From NCBI RefSeq assembly GCF_017873415.1, contig NZ_JAGGKD010000010.1:1-64000 (forward strand): a DNA stretch of 64,000 bases. The letters run 5' to 3'. Shown here one piece after another: positions 17,728 to 26,612 of the stretch. How positions within the stretch are numbered: position 1 is the stretch's first letter; each line of letters starts with the position of its first letter. A program made the position numbers and the translations under genes. The stretch comes from Methanolobus bombayensis (GTDB taxonomy: Archaea > Halobacteriota > Methanosarcinia > Methanosarcinales > Methanosarcinaceae). The notes below the pieces were generated by a model that worked only from the letters and a program-made list of their open reading frames with translations, did no database searches and was not told the origin of the DNA.

Positions 17728-19104
17728 ATGGACCAATTGAAACATATTTCGTGTGGTATAAAGGGACTCGACACGATCCTTGGAGGAATTATATCACCCT
17801 CCACATTTCTGGTAGCCGGATCTGCAGGAGTAGGAAAAACGATCATGTCACTGCAGATGTTATCAAATGCTTCGAAAAGTGGTGAAAAAGCACTTTATAT
17901 TCCCATAACAACCGAAAATCCAGAGAAACTAAAACTCTATAATTCAACACTTGATTTTTATGAAGATTCTTTTGAAGTGCACTCAATAAACAGGCAGCTG
18001 GCAGAAAAAGACCCCCTTACAACCCTGATAGAGATAGGAAACATATTAGAATCAATAAAACCAGACAGACTTGTCATTGATCCTATAACACCATTGGGAT
18101 TTGGGTTTATTGAACAGGAAAAAAGAAGGTTTTTCTATACTCTTGATTCTATGTTACAGGAAAGGAATATGGTCACATTTCTTGTAGGAGAATTGCTAAA
18201 ATCAGAGATTCACAATTCTGTTGTCAGTCACCTCTCAGACGGAATAATATACCTGACAAGAGAAGACAGGAATACAAGAGCTGACCACAGAATGGAATTC
18301 ATCAAAATGAGAGGAATTGATCCCGGTAAGCGTTCAGAAATAACCTCACATAAATATCTTTACAATATAAATTCATCCGGTTTTACAGTATACCCCCACC
18401 TCAGACCAGAGACTAATATAAAACTTGACGATTCAAGAATTGAGACCGGCATTCCCGGACTTGACAGTATGTTCGAGGGAGGATTGTTCTGCTACAACAG
18501 CTTACTTGTCGCAGGCATCCCAGGGACAGGAAAAAAGCTATTTGGTTTGCAATTCATGCTTCAGGGACTTGAGAAGAACAAGTCATCCATGGTGGTCACT
18601 TTTGAGGATTCGCCCCATCAGATGATACTTGAATCAAAGAAAATAGGATTGGAACTGGAAGAATATGTAGATAGAGGACTTCTACATTTTGTATGTACCA
18701 ATCCAAATGAGATGTACCCTGCAGAGCATGCGACAAATATAAAAGAAGTCATTGAAAAGAATAATATTAAAAGAGTATTTTTTGATGGGATAAATCACAT
18801 GGAAATTGCCATACCTGACAAACTGGAACTCAGAGGTTACCTTTATTCCATAACGAGCTATCTTAAAAGTAAAAATATTACTTCCCTTTTCACAACAGAT
18901 ACTGCACCTTCAGAATGCCCCGGAAATGAAAAAATAGACGTAGCTTCTATTATGGACTCAGTACTGATATTACACAATTCCAAAGCAAAGGATCGCAGAT
19001 ATATGTGTGTCACAAAATCCAGAGGAACAAAACACCTTCGTTCTATCAAAGAATATGCTATAACCGAATCAGGAATAAAATTAAGGACAGACACATTGAT
19101 ATGA
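17728..19104 (+). CDS. Two-domain KaiC-like protein with degenerate active sites
   Basis: This 458-residue product has two KaiC/RecA folds in tandem, each opening with a GI-G-LD signature (residues about 10-20 and 235-250). Domain 1 keeps Walker A GSAGVGKT, but the usual catalytic EE reads EN (TTENPEK). Domain 2 has GIPGTGKK, with Lys where Ser/Thr should bind magnesium, and ED in TFEDSPHQ. Domain 1 may bind ATP and domain 2 probably cannot hydrolyse it normally. It shares a divergent promoter region with the zinc-ribbon gene. It is not clock KaiC: no KaiA or KaiB is present. Confidence 0.82.
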   Translation: MDQLKHISCGIKGLDTILGGIISPSTFLVAGSAGVGKTIMSLQMLSNASKSGEKALYIPITTENPEKLKLYNSTLDFYEDSFEVHSINRQLAEKDPLTTLIEIGNILESIKPDRLVIDPITPLGFGFIEQEKRRFFYTLDSMLQERNMVTFLVGELLKSEIHNSVVSHLSDGIIYLTREDRNTRADHRMEFIKMRGIDPGKRSEITSHKYLYNINSSGFTVYPHLRPETNIKLDDSRIETGIPGLDSMFEGGLFCYNSLLVAGIPGTGKKLFGLQFMLQGLEKNKSSMVVTFEDSPHQMILESKKIGLELEEYVDRGLLHFVCTNPNEMYPAEHATNIKEVIEKNNIKRVFFDGINHMEIAIPDKLELRGYLYSITSYLKSKNITSLFTTDTAPSECPGNEKIDVASIMDSVLILHNSKAKDRRYMCVTKSRGTKHLRSIKEYAITESGIKLRTDTLI

Positions 19105-19125
19105 AAACAAAAAAATGATTAAGTA

Positions 19126-19365
19126 CTAAATGTTCTGAACCTTTTTCTCCAGCAATTCACCCAGCTCAGTGAGCATATACATATCAGAGTCCTGAAAAAT
19201 CAACTCTTTTTCAAGTAACTCATCTACTATCTTTTCAACGGAAGGACGGGCAATATGCATATTCTTAGCCAATTTTTCAGCATCAAGCTGGTGTTTGGAA
19301 CCTAAGAGAGCAAGTAATTTCTGGCGATTTTTATTTCCAGATACAAATCCAATCAATTCCTCCAT
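19126..19365 (-). CDS. Small winged-helix DNA-binding protein
   Basis: The 79-residue protein matches an ArsR/MarR-like winged helix: NRQKLLALLGSKHQLDAEKLAKNMHI, recognition-helix region ARPSVEKIVDELLEKELI, and a short wing YMLTELGELLEKK. AGGAGGT lies upstream of the ATG. It is convergent with the two-domain KaiC-like gene, 21 bases apart, making it the natural candidate regulator of the neighbouring cluster, though this is inference from position only. Confidence 0.78.
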   Translation of the reverse strand: MEELIGFVSGNKNRQKLLALLGSKHQLDAEKLAKNMHIARPSVEKIVDELLEKELIFQDSDMYMLTELGELLEKKVQNI

Positions 19366-19502
19366 TTCAGACCTCCTAATATATTATAGTCCGACATTCT
19401 ATATATTACTATTACATGTTGAATTTAATATCAACCTATGACACTGAACTCCTTTATACATTACTGGCAAAGGATACTTTTATAAGCAGTAATGCCCATG
19501 TT

Positions 19503-19785
19503 AGGGTGGCAGGCTAGTCTGGGTAGGCCGGCGTTACCTGTTACCCGAAATCGCCGATATGCGGGAGACGAAGCCTGAAGAAGATGTTTGGACCATTTTC
19601 AAACCTGTAATTTCAACTAAGAAACCCCGTCCTGCTTGGATGACGTTGATATAGGTGCTTGCTGGAGAGCTTGTTCTTATATCTTAACTGCGGGAACCAG
19701 CCCAGGCCCGGAAGGGAGCAGGCCTACCGTAGACAATCGTCGCTTGGAGGGTTGCGGGGTGGAGGCGAAATTGCAGACCACCTGA
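19503..19785 (+). ncRNA. ffs: Signal recognition particle 7S RNA
   Basis: The conserved domain IV core is clear around 19690-19730 (CCAGCCCAGGCCCGGAAGGG, then AGCAGGC), as is the Alu-domain region near 19530-19570 (GTTACCTGTTACCCG). Helix 1 can form between GGGTGG (19504-19509) and CCACCT (19778-19783), which sets the approximate ends. A TATA-like TTTTATAAG (19477-19485) lies about 25 bases before the predicted start. Confidence 0.92.
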
Positions 19786-19880
19786 TAATGGAATAAGCAA
19801 CGACTTCGGGCGTGCCTGTCACTTAAAACCGGAAAACGTTAAATACCTGAATTACGTTTAGGAACGAACATTACAAATAT

Positions 19881-19965
19881 GACGAGATAGCCAAGCCCGG
19901 TATGGCGCAGGATTGCTAATCCTGTGGTGCTATGCGCCTCGGGGGTTCGAATCCCCCTCTCGTCG
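19881..19965 (+). tRNA. tRNA-Ser (GCU)
   Basis: Acceptor GACGAGA/TCTCGTC with discriminator G, a long variable arm typical of serine tRNA, anticodon GCT in the AGGAT/ATCCT stem, and T arm GGGGG TTCGAAT CCCCC. A TATA-like TTAAATA lies upstream. It follows the SRP RNA gene, an arrangement seen in other methanogens. Confidence 0.95.
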
Positions 19966-20060
19966 TCCTGTTTTTTAATACATCAAAAATAAAGAGCAAT
20001 TGTTTTTATTTTCATCCCATGGCAAAGAACCTAATATGATAAAAAAGAGAAGGACAACTA

Positions 20061-20294
20061 ATGTCAGAGAAAACAATAATCCCTTTATTGAATAAAAGTG
20101 AGGTTGAAACTGAAACAGACTCCAATGTCGCTTGTAACTCATGTGGCGGCGGATGCTGTGGAGGAATGGGAATTAAAGCAGGCTCCGACAAAGAGGTCGT
20201 ATTCAGAAATATATTTCTTTATGTAGGAATGGGAGCAATAATATTCATTGTGGCATATCTGGCAACAAAGTTAATTTCATGGATAAATCCATAA
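20061..20294 (+). CDS. Small Cys/Gly-rich single-span membrane protein
   Basis: A 77-residue product of unknown function. The N-terminal half is polar and holds the cluster CNSCGGGCCGGMG (residues about 25-37), four cysteines that could bind metal; the C-terminal half is one hydrophobic helix (NIFLYVGMGAIIFIVAYLA). AAGGAC upstream of the ATG is a fair ribosome-binding site. It abuts the convergent RNase P gene with no spacer. Confidence 0.65.
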   Translation: MSEKTIIPLLNKSEVETETDSNVACNSCGGGCCGGMGIKAGSDKEVVFRNIFLYVGMGAIIFIVAYLATKLISWINP

Positions 20295-20621
20295 CTAATT
20301 TTTCTTTTCTTTGCCAAAAGGATATCTTTCGATATCGCCGCAATCCAGGCAAGTAATTATAATTATTTCATCCTGCAAACGAACACGGGAATTGTTTCCA
20401 GGAACCAATAAAGAGCCACAGTTTTTACAGAACCGTCTTTTAAGTTCAGAAGGGATACCCACCCGATGCCTCATCCCTATTTTACGAGCAAGTGCAACAT
20501 ATCTCTTACTTTTATCCGGATTTATTAAAAACTCACTTTTCGCAAGGTCAAAAAGGTACTCGATCCTATCCTGTGCAATACTACGAGCCACAGCCTTGTT
20601 CTTTTTTCGAGATCTGGCCAT
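20295..20621 (-). CDS. rnp4: RNase P protein component 4 (Rpp21)
   Basis: This is the archaeal RNase P subunit homologous to human Rpp21, which helps the RNA subunit process pre-tRNA 5' ends. The 108-residue protein has a basic helical N terminus and a zinc ribbon with CKNCG and CLDCG. It starts 17 bases after the metallo-beta-lactamase-fold gene, with AAGGTG ahead of the ATG, so the two are probably co-transcribed. Confidence 0.93.
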   Translation of the reverse strand: MARSRKKNKAVARSIAQDRIEYLFDLAKSEFLINPDKSKRYVALARKIGMRHRVGIPSELKRRFCKNCGSLLVPGNNSRVRLQDEIIIITCLDCGDIERYPFGKEKKN

Positions 20622-20638
20622 AAATCAAACACCTTAAT

Positions 20639-21286
20639 TCAAAGTAATATCACTTCTGCAGAGGGATTCTTTTCCCTGACAATATTCGTAAACATTGGAC
20701 ATCCAGTACTATCGAGTCCATAGAACATAGGAATTACATAAACAGATCCAAACATTGACACTGCATTTGCCGCCTTTTCAATATCCATTACATGATCACC
20801 TACAGGCAGCATAAGGACATCCGGAGACAGACCTTTCAGATCAGCAATATCACAGGTATGTCCTGCATGATATATTCCAAGACCTCCGAATAGGAAGAAG
20901 TAACCTACACCTTTACCAGGGGCCAGAGCTGTTTCGCATGAATCATATGCAGGTAAAACTTCAATATCTACACCTTTAATACTTAATTCATCTGCCAGAG
21001 AGTCGCCATCCATCACACGCCTGGCATCCCCCCTGAAATGCAAGCTCATTTGTTCAGGTATGAGAGTTGTGCAATCTGATTTACGGACTTTCTTTATAGA
21101 GTCGGGGTCACAATGACCAAAGTACTCGTTTGTTATGAGAATAATATCTGCCATTTCCTTTTCTGGAATGTGCACATCACCGAGTCCATTTGGATCAATA
21201 TAAACTACCATATCATCAGACTTTATCATAAAACCTGCATTTTCCAGTTTTTTTATCAAAACACCGTTGATTGTCGTGTCAGCCAA
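20639..21286 (-). CDS. Metallo-beta-lactamase-fold protein with lost metal motif
   Basis: Over 215 residues the product follows the UlaG/UPF0173 branch of the metallo-beta-lactamase fold: ENAGFMIKSDDMVVYIDPNG, then GLGIYHAGHTCDI and VLMLPVGDHVMDIEKA. The metal motif, normally T-H-x-H-x-D-H, reads TNEYFGH, so three of four ligands are replaced and a normal dinuclear site is unlikely. Start is TTG with GGTG seven bases upstream. It may be structural, regulatory, or use a different mechanism. It leads the rnp4 transcript. Confidence 0.75.
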   Translation of the reverse strand: MADTTINGVLIKKLENAGFMIKSDDMVVYIDPNGLGDVHIPEKEMADIILITNEYFGHCDPDSIKKVRKSDCTTLIPEQMSLHFRGDARRVMDGDSLADELSIKGVDIEVLPAYDSCETALAPGKGVGYFFLFGGLGIYHAGHTCDIADLKGLSPDVLMLPVGDHVMDIEKAANAVSMFGSVYVIPMFYGLDSTGCPMFTNIVREKNPSAEVILL

Positions 21287-21361
21287 AGTATCACACCATT
21301 AACTTGATCGAATGATATCAAATTGAGATTCAAGACATTATTCATCCCTGAGTTGAAATAC

Positions 21362-22955
21362 TGACTACTCCAACGACTGAAGTCGTTGGGTTCTATTGAA
21401 CCCTTAAGGAGCCTTAGCCTTGCATAAGGTTAAGCAATTGCTGATTCATTGTCGGAACTTGCAACCCAGCTTTACAGCTGGATGTAGAGGTTCCAACTCC
21501 ACAGCCGTAGATTCCCGTGAGCCCCACGGTATTTGTGTATGTTTTTGATCTTAACAGGATGTTGATGGCAGCGTTGACATCCCTGTCTATTTTGAGATCA
21601 CAATGTTCACAGTGAAATCTCCTTTCTCCTTTTTTGAGAAATACTTTCTTTTTCTTTCCACATGCTGAACAAGTCTGAGACGTATTTTTAGGATTAACCT
21701 TTTCAGTTATTTTTCCTATCTCAGCAGCCTTGTACATTACATGTAGAACAAGTCTTCCCCATGCTGCATCGTGAATAGATTTAGCATAGCTTCGTACCTT
21801 GACCATGTTCTTTATCTTCAGATCCTCGAACACTATTAGGTCGTATTTTGCTACAAGCAACTTGCTCAGACAATGTGAAATATGATTGCGAGTACCTTTA
21901 ACATTTCTGTGAATCCTGTTCACTTTACGTTTTTGTTTAAGGTAGTTCTGAGAGCCATATTCCATATTGGAGAGTTTTCTCTGTTCAACTGCTAATCTTT
22001 TTTCTGCATTCCTGAGCAACTTTGGTGGTTCGATGAATTCACCATCAGATGTTGCTATCAAATTGTTCAATCCTAGATCGATACCTACCATAGTTTGTGG
22101 TATGATTGGTTCAGGATAATCAGGAAGTTCAATTGTTATGAAAGCAAACCATTTCTTGCCTTCTTTTTTGATCGTACATGTTTTCAATTGACCATTAAGG
22201 ATATCGTTGTTAACATCTATCTTTATCAGGTTGTTCTTATCAGTTATCTTAGACAAGAACAAGTTGTTTCCTCTTAGTTCCCAACCATTTCCATGTTGCT
22301 TGTATGTGAAACTATAGTAGTCTTCTTTACCTTTGAATCTCGGATGTCCTTTTCGAAGAAGACCATCATATTTGATAGGTTTCGAACTTTTTTTTCCAAG
22401 AAGAGAATAAGGAGGATTTGCTGCAGGAACATCCTTTCTTTTGACGAAAGTTCCTTTTCTTGGTTTGCTTCCTTTAAGTCTACCATTTTTGATATCATCT
22501 AAGAACTTGAAGTATGCTTGTTGAACTCTTTCAAAAACATTAAGCCTTACTTGAGAATGGATATTGTTAGCATAGTCAAAGAACTTGAGTTGTTTTTCCA
22601 GCATTTGTGAATCTGGATATAATCCATAGATATCATAGAGGTTAATTCTTGTTGAGAGAAGATCATTCCATAACTTCCTGCAGGTTTCCAGAGTTTCTTC
22701 CATCTTTACTTCCTGTTCAGGATTAGGGTGGATCAGAAACCTGAGATTTCTACAGTTCTGACCTTCTTTTCTGACCATGATATCACTCTAAAATCAACAA
22801 CAGTATATTGTTTTCTTATTACTTTAATGTTGCTTTGGAATGTTTGCTTTTTTTGTTCAATGAGATACGATTCCAATGTTGTTATGATGAGTTTATCAAC
22901 AGCCAGTGAGGTACGATTCATCCTACGACTAAAGTCGTAGGCTTTCTCTACCCCT
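21362..22955 (-). mobile_element. TnpB-only insertion element (IS200/IS605 superfamily, IS1341-like)
   Basis: The element carries one gene (tnpB) and no Y1 transposase. Subterminal hairpins mark both ends: CCAACGACT/AGTCGTTGG at 21370-21389 on the tnpB 3' side and CCTACGACT/AGTCGTAGG at 22922-22941 on the 5' side, sharing the core ACGACT/AGTCGT. On the tnpB strand the 3' end probably closes at TCA near 21362; the other end is not exactly fixed. It lies between the metallo-beta-lactamase-fold gene and dtdA and disrupts neither. Confidence 0.75.
21414..22778 (-). CDS. tnpB: TnpB RNA-guided nuclease (OrfB family)
   Basis: TnpB proteins of this superfamily are RNA-guided DNA nucleases ancestral to Cas12. 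The 454-residue product begins with the usual NLRFLIHPNPEQEVKMEETL region and keeps all three RuvC acidic sites: Asp in GIDLGLNN, Glu in VFEDLKI and Asp in DRDVNAA. The zinc ribbon has CSACG and CEHC. It appears intact. The guide (omega) RNA would be expected to overlap its 3' end and run to the element's end near 21362. Confidence 0.92.
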   Translation of the reverse strand: MVRKEGQNCRNLRFLIHPNPEQEVKMEETLETCRKLWNDLLSTRINLYDIYGLYPDSQMLEKQLKFFDYANNIHSQVRLNVFERVQQAYFKFLDDIKNGRLKGSKPRKGTFVKRKDVPAANPPYSLLGKKSSKPIKYDGLLRKGHPRFKGKEDYYSFTYKQHGNGWELRGNNLFLSKITDKNNLIKIDVNNDILNGQLKTCTIKKEGKKWFAFITIELPDYPEPIIPQTMVGIDLGLNNLIATSDGEFIEPPKLLRNAEKRLAVEQRKLSNMEYGSQNYLKQKRKVNRIHRNVKGTRNHISHCLSKLLVAKYDLIVFEDLKIKNMVKVRSYAKSIHDAAWGRLVLHVMYKAAEIGKITEKVNPKNTSQTCSACGKKKKVFLKKGERRFHCEHCDLKIDRDVNAAINILLRSKTYTNTVGLTGIYGCGVGTSTSSCKAGLQVPTMNQQLLNLMQG

Positions 22956-23035
22956 ACACCCCGTTATTCCTAATAACAGGATATTGTCTCAATTCAGATG
23001 ATACCATCATAAGCATTAAAACTACTGAAAGAAAA

Positions 23036-24526
23036 ATGATACAAACATTGGAAAAAGAAATTAATTACTGCGATGAAACTAAACCAATGGACGGACTACA
23101 GAACATGAAAAAGACAAACATATTATGTTCTGCCGCCGATGCGGCAAGTCAGAACATAAAGAACCACCTCCTTCATAATACACAATGGGAAAAACCCGAC
23201 CAGATACCTGATGACTGGGAAGGATTAAATTCAATTTATGAGAATCAGGAAATACGAATTCTTGAGATCGAAGGACATCATATTTACGAAGATCAAATCG
23301 ATGAGAAAATGAGAACATATGGATTTGAAACTGACCTGATAGTTGTGGCATCAAAACATAAAAGTAATGATGGAAGATCAGTGCTAACTGCTCATTTCAC
23401 TGGAAACCCGGATAAAGCAGATTTTGGAGGGAGACCGAAGGAACTGTCAGTGGCTGCACCCCATGTTCTGCGCCTTATATTAAGAAATATGAAGGAACTT
23501 GCAGAAAATATAGATTATGAAGTAAATATGGAATCTACACATCACGGACCTACCGACCTTAAAACGCCAATGGTATATGCAGAGATCGGAAGTTCGGAAA
23601 AGCAATGGAATGATCCTGAAGCAGGAGACATTGCATCAAAAGCAATATTGGAAGCAATAAGAGAATTTAATGCAAGTAAGAAAACTGGAAAATATATCCC
23701 GATTGCCGTTGGATTTGGAGGTGGCCACTATGCATCCAGACAAACAGAACTGATATTGGGAGCTGAAGTTACATTCGGTCACAATTTCCCTGATTATCAG
23801 TTATCTTTTGTAGACAGAAATATAATGTTGCAAGCTTTTGAGAAATCCGGGGCTGATTTTGCATATTTTGACAGGAAGTCCATGAGTTCAAAAGAAAGGG
23901 AAAGACTTGCACAATTACTGGATGAACTTGGATTTGTATTGCTGAGGGAAAGCGACATAAGAGAGATAGGGGAAGTTCAATGGGAACTGTTCATGGAAAT
24001 TAAGGAGAAATGCAATGACTTATGCCCTGAAGGAAAATTCAGAATCACAGAAGTATTCAGATCAGGGTTAAAAAAATCTCCTGGTGAAAAAGAAAGGGAA
24101 TATGGAGAATTGACTCAGTGCCAAATTTGTGAAGAATTATTTCAGGAAACAGTAAAAGCTAGCAAGAAGCTTACTGAAGAAATGCTCATACACTGCGCAC
24201 CCATATATATGGAAAGAAAGAACGGAACTCTTTCAAATACCATAATGGGAATGGGTGAAGAAACAAAAAGTGCTATGCAGAACGTTACAAATGAATGCAT
24301 TAAAATACTAAAAGAGCATTATGAAATTAAATATATTCCTGATGAGAATATACTTTGTATCAGCAACGAAAAATTTAATCCCAGGGCAGCAAAAGAACTA
24401 GGAATTCCGGCAGGGCCGATGCTGGGTGAACTTGCAAGAGGAAATTCCGTTGTTGTAGAGGGAAAGACCATCACACCCGGGATGGTACATAAAAGAAGAG
24501 TCAAGCACATCCATATATCCAATTAA
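23036..24526 (+). CDS. dtdA: D-aminoacyl-tRNA deacylase
   Basis: This archaeal/plant-type (GEK1) enzyme removes D-amino acids from mischarged tRNAs. Motifs are HKSNDGRSVLTAHFTGN, ESTHHGPTDLKTPMVYAEIG and VGFGGGHYASRQTE. About 200 further C-terminal residues end in GIPAGPMLGELARGNSVVV, an RNase-Z-like tail motif also known in haloarchaeal members. The first ATG gives 496 residues. The ATG at 23105 (MKKTNILCSAADAASQNI) fits the family's usual start better, but neither has a strong ribosome-binding site. Confidence 0.88.
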   Translation: MIQTLEKEINYCDETKPMDGLQNMKKTNILCSAADAASQNIKNHLLHNTQWEKPDQIPDDWEGLNSIYENQEIRILEIEGHHIYEDQIDEKMRTYGFETDLIVVASKHKSNDGRSVLTAHFTGNPDKADFGGRPKELSVAAPHVLRLILRNMKELAENIDYEVNMESTHHGPTDLKTPMVYAEIGSSEKQWNDPEAGDIASKAILEAIREFNASKKTGKYIPIAVGFGGGHYASRQTELILGAEVTFGHNFPDYQLSFVDRNIMLQAFEKSGADFAYFDRKSMSSKERERLAQLLDELGFVLLRESDIREIGEVQWELFMEIKEKCNDLCPEGKFRITEVFRSGLKKSPGEKEREYGELTQCQICEELFQETVKASKKLTEEMLIHCAPIYMERKNGTLSNTIMGMGEETKSAMQNVTNECIKILKEHYEIKYIPDENILCISNEKFNPRAAKELGIPAGPMLGELARGNSVVVEGKTITPGMVHKRRVKHIHISN

Positions 24527-24583
24527 ATATAAATATTCATACCTGTAATCCAATATACGATTTTCATTTGAGGGAGAAAAAGA

Positions 24584-25693
24584 ATGAGATCCATAGTAGA
24601 AGAGGCACTTGCAAGATCTGAGCAGGAGGAAAATATCCGTGGTCCGGTTGCAAGCCCCGAGCACAAAGACATAAATGCAGAATTAGAGGACATGCTACGT
24701 CAGTTACACACCAACATCAAAGTAATAGGATGTGGCGGCGGCGGTTCCAACAGTACACAAAGAATGGTCGAAGAAGGAATAAAAGGTGCAGAGTTCATTG
24801 CAGTGAACACAGATGCTCAACACCTGCTGAATATTAAAGCAGACCAGAAAATACTCATTGGAAAGAAAAAGACAAGAGGTCTCGGTGCAGGTAGTCTCCC
24901 GCAGATAGGCGAGGATGCAGCACTTGAGAGTGTTGACGAAATTGCTGCTGTAGTAAATGGCTCTGACATGGTATTCATTACATGTGGACTAGGAGGAGGA
25001 ACCGGAACAGGATCAGCCCCCATAGTTGCTGAAGCTGCAAGGGACGCGGGAGCGCTTACCATTGCCGTTGTAACATTGCCATTCAGTGTAGAGGGACAAG
25101 TTAGAAGGACAAATGCTGAGGCAGGTCTTGAGAGACTCAGAGAAGTAGCAGACACTGTGATAGTAGTTCCAAATGACAAACTCCTTGAAGTAGTTCCAAG
25201 ATTACCACTCCAGGCAGCGTTCAAAGTTTCCGATGAAGTCCTTATGAGAGCAGTAAAGGGTATAACAGAACTTATTACAAAACCAGGTCTCGTTAACCTT
25301 GACTTTGCAGATGTCAGAACTGTCATGCAGAACGGTGGTGTGGCAATGATAGGACTTGGAGAAGCAGATGGAGAGATTAAAGCAGTCGAGTCCGTACAGA
25401 AAGCACTTCGCAGCCCGCTTTTAGACGTGGACATATCTGGCGCGACATCCGCACTTGTCAATGTTATCGGTGGCCCGGACATGACAATTGCAGAGGCTGA
25501 AAGTGTTGTACAGGAAGTATACAGCAGAATCGATCCTGAAGCAAGACTTATCTGGGGAGCACAGGTCAATGATGAACTCGAACAGACTGTGCGTACTATG
25601 ATAGTGGTTACAGGGGTAAAGTCACCGCAGATATATGGTCACGGCGGTGCAAAGAATGTAACCAGGAAATACGGAATCGATTTTGTTAAATAG
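24584..25693 (+). CDS. ftsZ: Cell division GTPase FtsZ
   Basis: This tubulin-family GTPase forms the division ring. The 369-residue protein has an N-terminal extension of about 40 residues, [13 protein letters not shown], the tubulin signature [10 protein letters not shown] and the T7-loop region with [11 protein letters not shown]. It looks like archaeal FtsZ1. It precedes secE-spt5, a linkage frequent in euryarchaea, but the 185-base gap with a hairpin and a separate TATA box suggests its own transcript. Confidence 0.96.
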   Translation: MRSIVEEALARSEQEENIRGPVASPEHKDINAELEDMLRQLHTNIKVIGCGGGGSNSTQRMVEEGIKGAEFIAVNTDAQHLLNIKADQKILIGKKKTRGLGAGSLPQIGEDAALESVDEIAAVVNGSDMVFITCGLGGGTGTGSAPIVAEAARDAGALTIAVVTLPFSVEGQVRRTNAEAGLERLREVADTVIVVPNDKLLEVVPRLPLQAAFKVSDEVLMRAVKGITELITKPGLVNLDFADVRTVMQNGGVAMIGLGEADGEIKAVESVQKALRSPLLDVDISGATSALVNVIGGPDMTIAEAESVVQEVYSRIDPEARLIWGAQVNDELEQTVRTMIVVTGVKSPQIYGHGGAKNVTRKYGIDFVK

Positions 25694-25725
25694 AACATCT
25701 CCCTTTTTTAACATGATTAACTTTT

Positions 25726-25755
25726 GATTGGATGGCATATTCTGGCAATCCAATC
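25726..25755 (+). terminator. Possible terminator after ftsZ
   Basis: GATTGGAT (25726-25733) pairs with ATCCAATC (25748-25755), with short T runs nearby (CCCTTTTTT at about 25701-25709 and TATTTTATT after the stem). Archaeal termination relies mainly on T tracts, so the hairpin's own role is uncertain. Confidence 0.4.
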
Positions 25756-25878
25756 GAAAGGTATTTTATTAAAGACGTTGTTTTGATGGCGCTATATATA
25801 GCAGACATAAAGTTCTGACATTATAGACTTCAAAATATACGCATGCATTACAAACGATCTAACCGGTTGTGAAGTACT

Positions 25879-26091
25879 TTGGCAGAAAATTCATTTGATC
25901 TAAACAAAATCAATAGCGCTAGCATAAACCAATCCTTAAAGACATATTTAAGGGTGCTGAAACTTACAAAAAAACCATCCAGAGAAGAATTCCTTACCAT
26001 CGCCAAGGTCGCTGGTCTGGGAATACTTGCGATAGGGTTTGTAGGCTTCCTTATATATCTATTATTGGTGGAAATGCCTAAATGGGTGTAA
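25879..26091 (+). CDS. secE: Preprotein translocase subunit SecE
   Basis: This is the small essential subunit of the SecYEG channel, 70 residues, with an amphipathic helix (YLRVLKLTKKPSREEFLTIAKVAG) and one C-terminal membrane span. It starts at TTG with GGTTGTG eight bases upstream. A palindromic TATA element (25790-25801) provides a promoter about 80 bases ahead. It overlaps or abuts spt5, as usual in archaea. Confidence 0.9.
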   Translation: MAENSFDLNKINSASINQSLKTYLRVLKLTKKPSREEFLTIAKVAGLGILAIGFVGFLIYLLLVEMPKWV

Positions 26092-26093
26092 AT

Positions 26094-26561
26094 ATGACCG
26101 CAGAGTCAGCGATATTCGTAGTGAAAACAACTGCGAATCAGGAACGATCAGTAGCAAATATGATAACGCAATCCGCAAGGAAAGAGCATCTGGACATCAG
26201 AGCTATCCTTGCACCTGATGAGCTGAAAGGGTATGTGCTTATTGAAGCATCATCGCCCGGAGATGTGGAACAGGCAATACAGACGGTACCACATGCCCGT
26301 GCATTGGTAAAGGGCCAGTCATCCATCGAGGAAATATCTCACTTCCTCACACCAAAACCAACGGTAACCGGAATTTCAGAAGGAGCTATCATCGAGATAA
26401 CATCCGGTCCTTTCAAAGGTGAAAAGGCACGTGTAAAGAGGGTTGATGAAGGCCACGAAGAAATTACAGTAGAACTGTTTGATGCAGTTGTACCGATACC
26501 TATAACTATTCGTGGTGATACTGTAAGAATCCTCAGGAAAGAAGAAGAGGAAAATTCCTGA
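26094..26561 (+). CDS. spt5: Transcription elongation factor Spt5/NusG
   Basis: Archaeal Spt5 clamps RNA polymerase onto DNA together with Spt4. The product has an NGN domain (IFVVKTTANQERSVANMI) and a KOW domain (EGAIIEITSGPFKGEKARVKRV). The ATG at 26094 is preceded by GGGTGT, which overlaps the secE stop; an in-frame ATG at 26082 is less likely. Length (155 residues) is normal. Confidence 0.93.
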   Translation: MTAESAIFVVKTTANQERSVANMITQSARKEHLDIRAILAPDELKGYVLIEASSPGDVEQAIQTVPHARALVKGQSSIEEISHFLTPKPTVTGISEGAIIEITSGPFKGEKARVKRVDEGHEEITVELFDAVVPIPITIRGDTVRILRKEEEENS

Positions 26562-26612
26562 ACTAATCATATTTATTATTAATCAACGATTTAATTTAAC
26601 GGTGATATTCAA

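Noticed and set aside
22733-22921. 62-residue frame just upstream of tnpB, considered as a tnpA remnant
   Set aside because: It lacks the HUH motif and the catalytic Tyr of Y1 transposases, and its end overlaps tnpB in another frame.
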